The notes beneath the pieces were generated by a model, which worked only from the letters and a program-made list of their open reading frames with translations, was not told where the DNA came from and did no database searches. A program made the translations under genes and the position numbers. From the NCBI RefSeq assembly GCF_000484635.1, contig NZ_AXVM01000001.1, positions 682,001 through 746,000 on the forward strand: 64,000 nt of DNA. The letters run 5' to 3'. This DNA comes from Comamonas badia DSM 17552 (GTDB taxonomy: Bacteria; Pseudomonadota; Gammaproteobacteria; Burkholderiales; Burkholderiaceae_C). This document shows positions 9,101-17,941 of this stretch, piece by piece; positions within the stretch are counted from its first letter, which is position 1, and every line of letters starts with the position of its first letter.

Positions 9101-10081
9101 CTACATTTTTACGAGTAACGAACCCCAGGTGAACCCGCCGCCCACGCCTTCCAGCAGCACGTTCTGACCCGGCTTTATCTGCCCGGCACGCACCGCATGA
9201 TCCAGCGCCAGCGGAATCGATGCCGCCGAGGTGTTGCCATGCTCGGCGACGGTGACCACCACCTTTTCCATGGGCAGATGCAGGCGCCGGGCCGTGCTCT
9301 GCATGATGCGGATATTGGCCTGGTGCGGCACCAGCCAATCCACTTCCGTGGCGGCGATGCCCGCCTTCTCCAGCGCGGCATGCGCCGTCTTTTCCAGCAC
9401 GCTGACAGCGAGTTTGAACACCGCCTGCCCATCCATCCTGAGTAGCGGATCGCCCAGAATGCCGCCGCCGCTCACATGGCCCGGAACGCACAGCAGACCC
9501 ACATGCTGACCGTCGGCATGCAGATCGCTCGCCAGAATACCCGGCGTATCGGAGGCCTGGAGCACCACCGCGCCCGCGCCGTCGCCAAACAGCACGCAGG
9601 TGGTGCGATCGGAAAAATCGAGGATGCGGCTGAACACCTCGCTGCCCACCACCAGCACGCAACGGGCGCTGCCCGCCTGCACCATGGCATCTGCCACCGC
9701 AAGCGCGTAAACAAAACCGCTGCAGACCGCCTGCACGTCAAATGCCGGGCAGCCGTTGGAAATTCCGAGCTTGTGCTGCAGGATCGCCGCGGTCGAGGGA
9801 AACACCATGTCCGGCGTGGACGTGGCGACGATGATGAGATCCAGCTCCTGCGCCCCAAGACCCGCAGCCTCAAGCGCCCGCTGCGCGGCCTGCAAGGCCA
9901 GATCGCTGCTGCAGACACCCTCGTCGGCGAAATGCCGTGCGTGGATGCCGGTGCGCTCAATGATCCATTCGTCGGAAGTTTCCACGCCCTTGCCCGCGAG
10001 TTCGGCGGCCAGTTCGTCGTTGCTGACTCGGCGCGGCGGCAGGTAACTGCCGGTGCCGACAATGCGGGAATAGCGTCTCAT
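9101..10081 (-). CDS. fabH: 3-oxoacyl-ACP synthase III (KAS III)
   Basis: Initiates fatty acid synthesis by condensing acetyl-CoA with malonyl-ACP. The catalytic triad is visible: Cys in [12 protein letters not shown], His in [11 protein letters not shown] and Asn in [12 protein letters not shown] use ATG at 10081 ([15 protein letters not shown], 326 residues); a TTG one codon earlier is also open. That ATG shares one base with the plsX stop (TGATG), a coupling arrangement. The 3' end (codons GTA AAA ATG TAG) runs into a sequence resembling a decayed copy of the repeat described at 20805-20860. Confidence 0.97.
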   Translation of the reverse strand: MRRYSRIVGTGSYLPPRRVSNDELAAELAGKGVETSDEWIIERTGIHARHFADEGVCSSDLALQAAQRALEAAGLGAQELDLIIVATSTPDMVFPSTAAILQHKLGISNGCPAFDVQAVCSGFVYALAVADAMVQAGSARCVLVVGSEVFSRILDFSDRTTCVLFGDGAGAVVLQASDTPGILASDLHADGQHVGLLCVPGHVSGGGILGDPLLRMDGQAVFKLAVSVLEKTAHAALEKAGIAATEVDWLVPHQANIRIMQSTARRLHLPMEKVVVTVAEHGNTSAASIPLALDHAVRAGQIKPGQNVLLEGVGGGFTWGSLLVKM

Positions 10082-11136
10082 CAAAGTCCAGGAGAGGCGT
10101 TGGTTGCGGGTTCAGGCGAAATATCCGCGGCTGCCAGCAAAGGCGCCGCACGCGCAACCTGGGTGCGCACGCGCTCCAGCAGGTCATTGCGGGCCGCATC
10201 ATACGCGCGCACCAGCGCCTGCTCGAATGCCAGCGCATCGGCAGAACCGTGGCTCTTGAACACCAGGCCGCGCAGGCCCAGCAGCGCAGCGCCGTTGTAA
10301 CGCCGGTGGTCCATGCGTTTTTTAAGCGCAGATAACACTGGGTAAGCAACCGTTGCCGCCAGTTTCGTGAAAATATTGCGTGAAAACTCTTCCTTGAGAA
10401 AACCACCGATCATGGAGGCAAGTCCCTCTATGGTCTTGAGGGCAACATTGCCGACGAAGCCATCGCAGACCACGATATCGGCGGCGCCCTTGAAAATATC
10501 ATTGCCTTCGACGTTGCCGACGAAATTCAAGTCGCCCCGGGCCGCCGCGGCACGCAACAACTCCCCGGCACGCTTGATCTCCTCGCTGCCCTTGATGGCT
10601 TCCTCGCCCACGTTGAGCAGACCCACCGTGGGCCGCAAGTCGTTCTTGAGCACGGACACCAGCGCGGAGCCCATCACGGCAAACTGCAGCAGGTGCTCTG
10701 CGGTGCAATCCACATTGGCGCCCAGATCCAACACCGTGGTGGCGCCACCCTGCGCATTCGGAATCTGCGTGGCAATCGCCGGGCGATCAATGCCGTCCAG
10801 CGTCTTGAGCAGATAGCGCGCCGTCGCCATCAGCGCTCCGGTATTGCCGGCCGACACGGCCGCCTGCGCCGCGCCGTCCTTGACCTGCTGGATCGCCACA
10901 CGCATCGACGAATCCCGCTTGCGCCTGAGCGCCTCCTCCACCGAATCGTCCATGCCCACCACCTGGCTCGCGGCCACGGACGTGGCACGTTCATGCGCGA
11001 AAGCGCCCAGTGCCTGCGGCTGGCCCACCAGCAGCAGGCGGGCGTCGGGATGGCTCTCCAGAAAGCGGCGGCACGCCGGCAGCGTGACGGACACGCCGTG
11101 GTCGCCACCCATGCAATCGACAGCCAGTGTGATCAT
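10081..11136 (-). CDS. plsX: Phosphate acyltransferase PlsX
   Basis: Converts acyl-ACP to acyl-phosphate for phospholipid synthesis by PlsY. It begins [14 protein letters not shown], the conserved PlsX start, and contains [15 protein letters not shown]-type strands and [11 protein letters not shown] with [11 protein letters not shown]. From ATG at 11136 it has 351 residues; an earlier ATG at 11202 would add 22 unrelated residues. It is translationally coupled to fabH. A terminator upstream (11201-11233) separates it from rpmF, so a promoter is expected within 11137-11200; two TTGCAC hexamers occur there without a clear -10. Confidence 0.96.
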   Translation of the reverse strand: MITLAVDCMGGDHGVSVTLPACRRFLESHPDARLLLVGQPQALGAFAHERATSVAASQVVGMDDSVEEALRRKRDSSMRVAIQQVKDGAAQAAVSAGNTGALMATARYLLKTLDGIDRPAIATQIPNAQGGATTVLDLGANVDCTAEHLLQFAVMGSALVSVLKNDLRPTVGLLNVGEEAIKGSEEIKRAGELLRAAAARGDLNFVGNVEGNDIFKGAADIVVCDGFVGNVALKTIEGLASMIGGFLKEEFSRNIFTKLAATVAYPVLSALKKRMDHRRYNGAALLGLRGLVFKSHGSADALAFEQALVRAYDAARNDLLERVRTQVARAAPLLAAADISPEPATNASPGL

Positions 11137-11200
11137 TCTCTGAATATTGAAAATTTGTGTGCAATTGTGGCATCTAGTGCAATGTCGCGCCCACAACGAC

Positions 11201-11233
11201 AAAAGCCCGCGCTACCGTCACGTAGCCGCGGGC
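11201..11233 (-). terminator. Rho-independent terminator after rpmF
   Basis: On the minus strand GCCCGCG and CGCGGGC (11233-11227 and 11211-11205), joined with CTAC/GTAG (11 paired bases and one bulge), are followed by TTTT (11204-11201). It lies 42 bases beyond the rpmF stop and upstream of plsX. This is notable because rpmF and plsX are often co-transcribed. Confidence 0.7.
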
Positions 11234-11275
11234 CCTGAGGCGCAATGGATGCAACAGCGCGATAGGCGCCGGGAA

Positions 11276-11467
11276 TCAGATTTCGGCGTCGTCGCCCTTG
11301 GCCTTGATCACCTGGCGCCCACGGTAAAAGCCGTTGGGGCTGATGTGGTGGCGCAGATGCACTTCACCGGTGGTCGGCTCAAGCGCCGTGCCCGGTGCCT
11401 TGAGCGCATTGTGCGAGCGATGCATGCCCCGCTTGGAGGGCGACTTCTTGTTTTGCTGAACGGCCAT
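11276..11467 (-). CDS. rpmF: Large-subunit ribosomal protein L32
   Basis: L32 of the 50S subunit. The 63 residues start [22 protein letters not shown] and contain the conserved [20 protein letters not shown]. No zinc-binding cysteines are present, so it is the C-minus form. A near-consensus promoter with a 17-base spacer lies upstream at 11548-11576, and a terminator follows at 11201-11233, so it can form its own transcript. Confidence 0.97.
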   Translation of the reverse strand: MAVQQNKKSPSKRGMHRSHNALKAPGTALEPTTGEVHLRHHISPNGFYRGRQVIKAKGDDAEI

Positions 11468-11547
11468 GGTGGGCTCCTGGTGTCTGGGGTAATCGGGCCA
11501 AGCGCTCAGCCCGTCAAAGATACAAGCGCACTTACGCGAAACCGGCG

Positions 11548-11576
11548 ATTATAAATGATTCGATGAATCTGCCCAA
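11548..11576 (-). promoter_or_regulatory. Strong sigma-70-like promoter for rpmF
   Basis: Minus strand: TTGGGC (11576-11571), a spacer of exactly 17 bases, and a perfect TATAAT (11553-11548). It sits between the yceD stop (11580) and rpmF, with a predicted start near 11541 and a leader of about 74 bases. This is the best match to a housekeeping promoter that I found in the window. Confidence 0.65.
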
Positions 11577-11579
11577 GCA

Positions 11580-12131
11580 TCAACTTTTGGGCTTGTGCAT
11601 CTGAAGCCCGGCCAGCGCGGCAAACGGGTTGTTGGCAGGTGCAGGCTCGGATGCCAGGTCTTCCTCGCCCACGCTCATCTGCACCGGCACCGGGCACTCA
11701 TCGTGGCGCGGCACCAGCGGCAGATCCAGCAGCAGCTCATCCTCGACGAGCTCGCGCAGATTGAATTCGCGCGAGAGCACCAGCACATCCTCCTCGCTCT
11801 CGCCATCCTGCGCCTCCGCCGTCGCTTCGTCATGCACAAAGCGGAACCGCCGATCCACGCGCAGCGGCACGTCCATGGGCTGCATGCAGCGCTGGCAGAC
11901 GACCGGGAACGCGGCCTCCGCCTTCAGATGCAGCCACGCCTGCGGGCTGCTTCCGAGCCGGTCGCGCAATTCGCCGTCTGCAGACCAATCGACATACAGC
12001 TCCGGGTGCAGCTTGTGCGCGCTCTGCGACAACCGCTTGTACTTGAGCAGTGAATCGTGACCGGCAAGGCGCGCCTTCGCCTGCGCGAAAGCCTTGACAT
12101 CGAGCCGGTCAGCGGAGAACTCCTTGGTCAT
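11580..12131 (-). CDS. yceD: YceD family (DUF177) 23S rRNA accumulation protein
   Basis: YceD proteins are needed for normal 23S rRNA levels in E. coli and are nearly always encoded just before rpmF, as here. The 183-residue product has the paired Cys motif VVCQRCMQPMDVPL at about residues 97-110, an acidic middle and LVEDELLLDLPLVPRHDEC. The start MTKEFSADRLDVKAFA agrees with beta-proteobacterial relatives. It is divergent from maf with only 25 bases between start codons, so the two promoters must overlap. Confidence 0.9.
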   Translation of the reverse strand: MTKEFSADRLDVKAFAQAKARLAGHDSLLKYKRLSQSAHKLHPELYVDWSADGELRDRLGSSPQAWLHLKAEAAFPVVCQRCMQPMDVPLRVDRRFRFVHDEATAEAQDGESEEDVLVLSREFNLRELVEDELLLDLPLVPRHDECPVPVQMSVGEEDLASEPAPANNPFAALAGLQMHKPKS

Positions 12132-12156
12132 GAAAGCAGTGTAAGAGAATCAAGGC

Positions 12157-12756
12157 ATGACGCAAGCAGATCGCATTTCACGGCCTCTGATCCTCGGCTC
12201 GACCTCGCGCTACCGGCGTGCGCTGCTGCAGCGCCTGGGGCTGGCGTTCGACGTGGTCGCGCCCGAGGTGGACGAAACGCCGTTGCCCGGCGAAACGCCG
12301 CGTGCGCTGGCGCTGCGTCTGGCCAGCGCCAAGGCGCGGGCGGTGGCCACGCGGCATCCGCAGGCGCTGGTGATCGGCTCCGACCAGGTGGCGGACCTGG
12401 CCGGAGAACCGCTGGGCAAGCCGGGAACGCACGAGCGCGCCATCCGGCAGCTCACGCGCATGAGCGGCCAGACCGTCATCTTTCACACCGCGGTCACCGT
12501 GGCATGCCAGGCCAGCGGCTTCGCGCAGACCGAGCTGGCGCCGGTGCGGGTGCGCTTTCGCCCGCTCTCGCCGGGGGAAATCGAGCGCTATCTGCACGCG
12601 GAGCAGCCCTACGACTGCGCCGGCAGCGCCAAGAGCGAGGGGCTGGGCATCGCGCTGCTGGATGCCATCGAAAGCGACGACCCGACGGCGCTGATCGGCC
12701 TGCCGCTGATCCGCGTGGCCCGCATGCTGCGCGCCGCCGGAATGGTGCTGCCATGA
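12157..12756 (+). CDS. maf: Maf-like nucleotide pyrophosphatase, YceF type
   Basis: Maf proteins hydrolyse non-canonical nucleotides; the YceF subgroup acts on 7-methyl-GTP. The 199 residues carry the N-terminal GSTSRYRRALL, VDETPLPGE, IGSDQVADL and the later GSAKSEGLGIALLDAIESDDPTALIGLPL. The arrangement next to yceD/rpmF is the usual context of the YceF subtype. The stop overlaps the next start (ATGA). Confidence 0.93.
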   Translation: MTQADRISRPLILGSTSRYRRALLQRLGLAFDVVAPEVDETPLPGETPRALALRLASAKARAVATRHPQALVIGSDQVADLAGEPLGKPGTHERAIRQLTRMSGQTVIFHTAVTVACQASGFAQTELAPVRVRFRPLSPGEIERYLHAEQPYDCAGSAKSEGLGIALLDAIESDDPTALIGLPLIRVARMLRAAGMVLP

Positions 12757-13523
12757 GCGGCCAGACGCCGCCTGGCACGCTCTGGCTGGTGCCCACGCCG
12801 CTGGATTTCGGCTGCGAGCAGGAAGCGCCGCTGACCGATGTGCTGCCTGAAGCGACGCTGCAGCGCGCCGCCCGGCTCACGTACTGGATCTGCGAGAACG
12901 CCAAGAGCTGCCGCGCCTACCTGAAGCGCGTTGCGGCGCACATACCGCTGGCCGTGCCGCTGCAGGCGCAGCAGATCACCGAGCTGCCGCACGCGGTGCA
13001 CAAGAAGGGGGACCATGCGGGCGGCTTCGACGCACGCCCGCTGCTGGCGCCGCTGCTGCAGGGGCAGGACGTGGGGCTGGTGAGCGAAGCCGGCATGCCG
13101 GCGGTAGCCGACCCGGGCAGCTCCATCGTGCGCGCCGCGCACGATGCCGGCATCCCGGTGGTGCCGCTGATCGGACCGGTATCGCTGCTGCTCGCGCTCG
13201 CGGCCAGCGGTCTCTCGGGCCAGAACTTTGCGTTTGTCGGCTACCTGCCGCAGGACGCAGGAGAGCGCACCAAACGCATCCATCAGCTGGAGATGCTGGC
13301 ACTCCAACACGGCCAGACCCAGCTCTTCATCGAAACGCCCTACCGCAACACCGCGCTCTGGAGCGCCCTGCTGCAGCACCTGCGGCCCGGCACCCGGCTG
13401 GCGTTGGCCAGCGGCCTCACGCTGGCCAACGCCCAGGTGCACTGCAGGCCCGTCAGCGCCTGGCGCCAGGCGCAGGCTGCCACGGTGCCACGCCTGCCCA
13501 CGGTGTTTGCCATCGGAGCCTGA
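12753..13523 (+). CDS. RsmI-like SAM-dependent methyltransferase (tetrapyrrole methylase fold)
   Basis: Starting at ATG 12753, which overlaps the maf stop, the 256-residue protein begins MSGQTPPGTLWLVPTPL. It contains LVSEAGMPAVADPGS and PVVPLIGPVSLLLALAASGLSGQNFAFVGYLP, the hallmarks of the RsmI group that methylates 16S rRNA C1402. RsmI itself is about 285 residues and has a different N-terminus; this shorter form is a conserved paralogue in Burkholderiales whose substrate I cannot state. It is followed directly by the crotonase gene with no gap, so maf, this gene and the crotonase form one operon. Confidence 0.85.
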   Translation: MSGQTPPGTLWLVPTPLDFGCEQEAPLTDVLPEATLQRAARLTYWICENAKSCRAYLKRVAAHIPLAVPLQAQQITELPHAVHKKGDHAGGFDARPLLAPLLQGQDVGLVSEAGMPAVADPGSSIVRAAHDAGIPVVPLIGPVSLLLALAASGLSGQNFAFVGYLPQDAGERTKRIHQLEMLALQHGQTQLFIETPYRNTALWSALLQHLRPGTRLALASGLTLANAQVHCRPVSAWRQAQAATVPRLPTVFAIGA

Positions 13524-14306
13524 ATGGAATACGTCCTCTTCGAAGCGCGCGGCCCGGTCGCGCTCGTCACGCTGCACCGCCCGGCGCAACGCAATGCGGT
13601 GCACCGCCCGATGGCGGACGCACTGCGCGCGGCTTTCGAACGGTTCGAAGCCGACGAAAACCTGCGCGTGGCCGTGCTGCACGGCGCGGGCGGGCATTTC
13701 TGCGCCGGTGCAGACCTTGCCGCGGTGGCCGACCCGCTGCTGCGCAACGAGCTCGATCCCGCCGGCGGCCCGAACGCGCCCATGGGGCCGACGCGCATGC
13801 CGCTGTCCAAGCCGCTCATCGCCGCCATCGAAGGCTATGCGGTGGCCGGCGGGCTGGAGCTGGCGTTGCTGGCCGATCTGCGCGTGGCGGCCGAGGATGC
13901 GCAACTCGGCGTGTTCTGCCGCCGCTGGGGCGTGCCGCTGATCGATGGCGGCAGCGTGCGGCTGCCGCGCATCGTCGGCATGGCGCGCGCGCTGGACCTG
14001 ATCCTCACCGGGCGCGCCGTGGGCGCCGCCGAAGCGCTGGCCATGGGCCTGGTGAACCGCGTCGCCGCGCCCGGGAGCGCCTTGGCCGCCGCCGAAACGC
14101 TGGCATGCGAGTTGGCCGCCTTCCCGCAGCAATGCATGCTTGCCGACCGCGCATCGGCCTATGCGCAATGGGGTCTGCCTGTGCCAGAGGCCCTGCGCCA
14201 GGAAGGGCGCCTGGGCGTGCCCATCGTGGCGGCCGAAGGCGCCGCCGGCGCGGCCCGCTTCACGCAGGGGCATGGCCGGCACGGGGTGCCGGACAGCCAG
14301 CGCTGA
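13524..14306 (+). CDS. Crotonase-family protein (enoyl-CoA hydratase/isomerase fold)
   Basis: 260-residue crotonase fold. The oxyanion hole elements are in GGHFCAGADL and GYAVAGGLELALLADLRVA, which holds the first catalytic Glu of hydratases. The second catalytic Glu (E164 of rat crotonase) falls in GVFCRRWGVPLIDGG, where no Glu occurs, so a classical hydratase reaction is doubtful; isomerase or other acyl-CoA chemistry is possible. Its ATG follows the previous TGA immediately. The gene ends 28 bases from the convergent sppA stop, with a 14-bp GC palindrome (14319-14332) between them. Confidence 0.88.
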   Translation: MEYVLFEARGPVALVTLHRPAQRNAVHRPMADALRAAFERFEADENLRVAVLHGAGGHFCAGADLAAVADPLLRNELDPAGGPNAPMGPTRMPLSKPLIAAIEGYAVAGGLELALLADLRVAAEDAQLGVFCRRWGVPLIDGGSVRLPRIVGMARALDLILTGRAVGAAEALAMGLVNRVAAPGSALAAAETLACELAAFPQQCMLADRASAYAQWGLPVPEALRQEGRLGVPIVAAEGAAGAARFTQGHGRHGVPDSQR

Positions 14307-14334
14307 GACTCCTCCGCCGGCGCGGCCGCGCCGT

Positions 14335-15384
14335 TCAGCGCAGCAGGGGTGCGCTGCGCAGCGCCTGAATCGCCCCTGCGCCCAGCGCCGCGCCGAAGCG
14401 GCGCGCCAGGCGCTCGGCCACGTTGTCGCGCTGGGTGTAGTCCACGATGTCCTCGGCCTTGACGATTTCGCGGGCGACGTAGTCCAGGCTGCCAAGCCCA
14501 TCGGCCAGGCCCATGTCCACGGCCTGCTGGCCGGTCCAGAACAGCCCGCTGAAGGTTTCGGGCGTGATTTTCATGCGATCGCCGCGGCCCTTCTTCACGA
14601 CGGCTATGAACTGCTGGTGGATCTGCTCCAGCATCGTGAGCGCATAGGCGCGCTGCTCCTCCGACATCGGGCTGAACGGGTCGAGAAAGCCCTTGTTGGC
14701 GCCGGCCGTGAGCAGGCGCCGCTCCACGCCCAGCTTGTCCATCGCGCCGCTGAAGCCAAAGCCGTCCATCAGCACGCCGATGGAGCCGACGATGCTCGCC
14801 TTGTCCACATAGATGGCATCGGCCGCCGAGGCGATGTAATAGGCCGCCGACGCCGCGCTTTCCTCGACCACGGCGTACACCGGCTTTTCGTGTTTCTGCT
14901 TCAGGCGGAAGATTTCGTCGTTGATGATGCCCGCCTGCACCGGGCTGCCGCCGGGGGAATTGACCAGCAGCACCACCGCCTGCGCGCCCGCGTCGTCAAA
15001 CGCGCTGCGCAGCGACGCCACCACGCCGTCGGCGCTGGTCGGCCCGTCGGCGGCGATTTCGCCCTTGATGTCGATCACCGCGGTGTGCGGCGAGCTTTTG
15101 GCGGCACCCGTGAGATCGCGCGTGGAAACGGAAATGCCCCACACGATGCCTCCCAGGATCGCCAGCCACAGCAGGCGCCAGAAGATGCGCCAGCGCCGCG
15201 CCGCGCGCTGTTCGGCCACGGTGGCAAGCACGAGCTTTTCCAGCACCTCGCGCTCCCAGTGGCCCGCGGAGGGTGTGTTGGCCGTTTCCGCTTTCTTTTC
15301 AGTAGCTGATTGCGCCCACAGGTCGGGCGCTGCAGGCTGTTTTTGCCCGGAATCTGGAAATTCAGGACGAAGCTCATCGGTCAT
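14335..15384 (-). CDS. sppA: Signal peptide peptidase SppA (S49), single-domain form
   Basis: Inner-membrane serine protease that degrades cleaved signal peptides. From ATG at 15384 (MTDELRPEFPDSGQ) it has 349 residues. A transmembrane helix is at about residues 63-85 (FWRLLWLAILGGIVWGI), followed by the S49 domain with LLVNSPGGSPVQAG, the likely nucleophile Ser in EESAASAAYYIASAADAIY and a candidate general-base Lys in TAGANKGFLDPF. Earlier frame residues belong to out-of-phase Rieske sequence. It is the last gene of the rluC-HAD-Rieske-sppA operon, 4 bases after the Rieske stop. Confidence 0.93.
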   Translation of the reverse strand: MTDELRPEFPDSGQKQPAAPDLWAQSATEKKAETANTPSAGHWEREVLEKLVLATVAEQRAARRWRIFWRLLWLAILGGIVWGISVSTRDLTGAAKSSPHTAVIDIKGEIAADGPTSADGVVASLRSAFDDAGAQAVVLLVNSPGGSPVQAGIINDEIFRLKQKHEKPVYAVVEESAASAAYYIASAADAIYVDKASIVGSIGVLMDGFGFSGAMDKLGVERRLLTAGANKGFLDPFSPMSEEQRAYALTMLEQIHQQFIAVVKKGRGDRMKITPETFSGLFWTGQQAVDMGLADGLGSLDYVAREIVKAEDIVDYTQRDNVAERLARRFGAALGAGAIQALRSAPLLR

Positions 15385-15388
15385 GGGG

Positions 15389-15769
15389 TCACGCGGTTTG
15401 CGGTTGCAGGAGCGCGGCAGTATGCCAGTACACCTTGCCCGCTTCTTCCGTGGTGGTGATCCTGGTGAGCGGTCCGCGCCCCGGGCCGCCCACGCAGCAG
15501 CCGGTATCGGGCTCGAACACCGCGCCGTGCGTGGCGCAGACGAGCAGCTGTCCGGTGATGTCGAAAAAATGCCCTTCGCGGTAGTCCAGCTCCGTCCACA
15601 CATGGGTGCAGCGGTTCAGGTAGGCCTGCACCTGGCCCTGCCAGCGCACGGCGAAGGCGCGCAGCTTCTCGCCGCGGTAGACCACGCCAAAGGCCACGCC
15701 GGTGCCGCCTTCGGCCAGATCGCTGCTGGCGCACAGAAGAATGCGCTCCCCCGCGGCCGCTTCAGCCAT
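15389..15769 (-). CDS. Small Rieske [2Fe-2S] ferredoxin-like protein
   Basis: Stand-alone Rieske domain of 126 residues. The two ligand pairs are in NRCTHVWTEL and LLVCATHGAVFEPDTG (CxH and CxxH). There is no oxygenase domain, membrane anchor or signal peptide. An electron-transfer or redox-sensing role in the cytoplasm is likely, with the partner unknown. I chose ATG at 15769, which shares a base with the HAD gene stop (TGATG); a GTG one codon earlier is possible. The operon with rluC and sppA is a lineage habit rather than a functional clue. Confidence 0.88.
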   Translation of the reverse strand: MAEAAAGERILLCASSDLAEGGTGVAFGVVYRGEKLRAFAVRWQGQVQAYLNRCTHVWTELDYREGHFFDITGQLLVCATHGAVFEPDTGCCVGGPGRGPLTRITTTEEAGKVYWHTAALLQPQTA

Positions 15770-16437
15770 CACGCATGCTCCGAGAGCCAGGCATCGAGCC
15801 GCGCGACGGTGGGCGCGACGAACAGCGGCGCGAGCGGCGCGAACCCTTCGCTGTCGTGCGCGCCATAGGCCACGCCCACGCTGGCGCAGACGGCGTTACG
15901 CGCCATCTCCAGGTCGTGCGTGGTGTCGCCCACCATCAGCACGCGCTCGGGCGGCAGGTCGAATTCGGCCATCAGCTCGTGCAGCATCAGCGGGTCGGGC
16001 TTGCCAGCGGTTTCATCGGCCGTGCGCGAGGCGTCGAACACGCCCTTGAGCTGCGCGGTGGCCAGCACGTGGTTCAGGCCCCGGCGGCTCTTGCCGGTGG
16101 CCACGGCCAGCAGGTGGCCGCTGGCCTTGAGGTGCGCCAGCATCGGCAGCACGCCATCGAACAAACTCAGATCGTCCTGGTGCTGCGCGTAGTGCACGCG
16201 GTAGCGGTTGGCGAGCTCCGCGTATTGGCTGGGCGGCACGTCGGGCGCGGCGCGGGCGAGGGCCTGCGGCAGCGCCATGCCTATCACCCAGGCGGCGGCT
16301 TCGGGGCTGGGCACGGCGCCGCCCACGTCGCGCACCGCCTCCTGGATGCAGCGCACGATGAGCTGGGTGGAATCAAACAGGGTGCCGTCCCAATCGAAGG
16401 CGATCAGGTCAAAACGGCGGGAAGAAGCAGCGGTCAT
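15769..16437 (-). CDS. HAD-IA hydrolase, phosphoglycolate phosphatase-like
   Basis: 222-residue HAD phosphatase with all four motifs: DWDGTLFDS (nucleophile Asp), Ser/Thr in VATGKSRRG, Lys in AGKPDPLM and the acidic pair in MVGDTTHDLEMA. The helical cap (about residues 25-85) marks subclass IA, as in Gph. The substrate is not predictable from sequence; phosphoglycolate or another small phosphate ester is plausible. ATGA overlap with rluC upstream and TGATG with the Rieske gene downstream. Confidence 0.9.
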   Translation of the reverse strand: MTAASSRRFDLIAFDWDGTLFDSTQLIVRCIQEAVRDVGGAVPSPEAAAWVIGMALPQALARAAPDVPPSQYAELANRYRVHYAQHQDDLSLFDGVLPMLAHLKASGHLLAVATGKSRRGLNHVLATAQLKGVFDASRTADETAGKPDPLMLHELMAEFDLPPERVLMVGDTTHDLEMARNAVCASVGVAYGAHDSEGFAPLAPLFVAPTVARLDAWLSEHA

Positions 16438-17423
16438 GTCGTTTGGTTTTCAATGAAGGCGGCAAGTTCAGGCGGCAATTCAGCCTGCAGCTGCACGCGC
16501 TCGCCGGTGGCGGGATGATCGAACTGCAGCCGCCAGGCGTGCAGAAACATGCGCTGCAGGCCGAGCTTGTGCAGGCGCTTGTTGAGGTCGAAGTCGCCGT
16601 ATTTCTCATCACCGACGATGGCGTGGCCCTGGCTTGCGAGGTGCACGCGGATCTGGTGCGTGCGCCCGGTCTTGATCGTCACCTCCAGCAGGCTCATGGC
16701 GGGCAGGCCCTGCGCGTGGCGCGCGGCCAGCACGCTGCGGCGCTTGACCAGCGTGATCGCGCGCATGCCATCGGGGTCATCCACCGTGGTGGTGCGCACG
16801 CGCCGCTCGCCATCGGGCTGCAGGTATTTGTGCAGCGGCGCGTCGATCACCTTGAGCTTCTCCGGCCAGGTGCCGACGACCAGCGCCAGGTAGGTCTTGC
16901 CCGTCGCTCGCTCGCGGAACTGCTCCTGCAGGGCGGTGAGCGCCGCGCGGCGCCGCGCCACCAGCAGAATGCCCGAGGTGTCGCGGTCGAGCCGGTGCAC
17001 CAGTTCGAGGAATTTCGCCTCGGGCCGCGCGCGGCGCAGCTGCTCGATCACGCCAAAGCTCACGCCGCTGCCGCCATGCACCGCCACGCCAGCCGGTTTG
17101 TTCAGCGCGATCAGCCAGTCGTCTTCCAGCAGCAGGGGAAATTCCCGCGCCGGGGCCAAGGGCGCGCCCGCGGGCTTTTCGGCCACGCGCACCGGCGGCA
17201 GGCGCACCAGGTCGCCCTCGGCCACGCGCGCATCGGCGCTGGTGCGGCCCTTGTTCAGGCGCACCTCGCCGCTGCGGATGATGCGGTAGACATGGGTCTT
17301 GGGCACGCCCTTCAAGTGGCGCAGCAGGAAGTTATCGAGCCGCTGCCCGGCGGATTCGGCGTCCACCCGCAGCTGGCGCGCGGCCGCCGCCGCCCCCGAC
17401 GGTTTGCCCTCTATAATTGACAT
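16434..17423 (-). CDS. rluC: 23S rRNA pseudouridine synthase RluC type
   Basis: RluC isomerises U955, U2504 and U2580 of 23S rRNA in E. coli. The 329-residue protein has an N-terminal S4 RNA-binding domain (QRLDNFLLRHLKGVPKTHVYRIIRSGEVRLN), then the RluA-class catalytic domain with the Asp in VHRLDRDTSGILLVA, and GRTHQIRVHLASQGHAIVGDEKYG. The start is ATG 17423, with GTG one codon before. It diverges from rne, the same pairing as in E. coli and many proteobacteria. Confidence 0.94.
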   Translation of the reverse strand: MSIIEGKPSGAAAAARQLRVDAESAGQRLDNFLLRHLKGVPKTHVYRIIRSGEVRLNKGRTSADARVAEGDLVRLPPVRVAEKPAGAPLAPAREFPLLLEDDWLIALNKPAGVAVHGGSGVSFGVIEQLRRARPEAKFLELVHRLDRDTSGILLVARRRAALTALQEQFRERATGKTYLALVVGTWPEKLKVIDAPLHKYLQPDGERRVRTTTVDDPDGMRAITLVKRRSVLAARHAQGLPAMSLLEVTIKTGRTHQIRVHLASQGHAIVGDEKYGDFDLNKRLHKLGLQRMFLHAWRLQFDHPATGERVQLQAELPPELAAFIENQTT

Positions 17424-17941
17424 CACCTGCGCGAAGAGTGTGTAAGTGGTTGAAGTGGCTGAAGTTTAGTGGCCGCCCGCCCAACCCGTCGCACAGGCTG
17501 GTGATGCCACCGGGAGACGACGCCTTTGCAGGCACCCACCCGGCGGGCTGTCGCATCGACATACAGCATACGGAATTCAAGGCTGGCCAGCGCCCTACCC
17601 GGGCGCGGCGCCGGCGGATCAAAGCGAAATCATGTGGGTGGTTCTGACGTGGATCTGGTCGCACTGGCAAGGGCGTGAGCCTGCGCTTTACGTGCCAAAT
17701 CCGTCTGAATCGCTTATCTGGCAGGCGCAAGCAGCTTCTGAAAACATAGTGAAGCAGCGGCCTCTGCCTTTCGCCCTCCTCCACGCCCCACCCCCGCTAC
17801 GCCCACGCAGCTGATGGCTTTGCGTGGCCGCAGCGGGTGCGCGGCTTCCGTCCTGTCTCGATCGCCAGTCCCGGCATTTGCGGGTTCGTGCGCGGCGTTG
17901 TGCCGCCTGCGGCCCATACAAGGAAACAAGGGACACGCATC
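17424..17941 (+). other. 518-base gap between rluC and rne: probable long rne 5' leader
   Basis: No supportable protein gene, tRNA or repeat is visible. RNase E mRNAs in proteobacteria often carry a long structured 5' leader used for autoregulation, and the divergent rluC/rne arrangement here fits that. A TATAAT hexamer on the plus strand at 17412-17417 overlaps the rluC start but lacks a recognisable -35, so the promoter is unplaced. The final stretch before the rne ATG has AAGGAAACAAGGGACACGCATC, a plausible ribosome-binding region. Confidence 0.4.

Noticed and set aside
17412-17417. TATAAT hexamer as an rne promoter
   Set aside because: No -35 hexamer occurs at 16-18 bases upstream (GCCGCC there), and it lies in the rluC coding start. 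Kept only as a remark in the gap entry.
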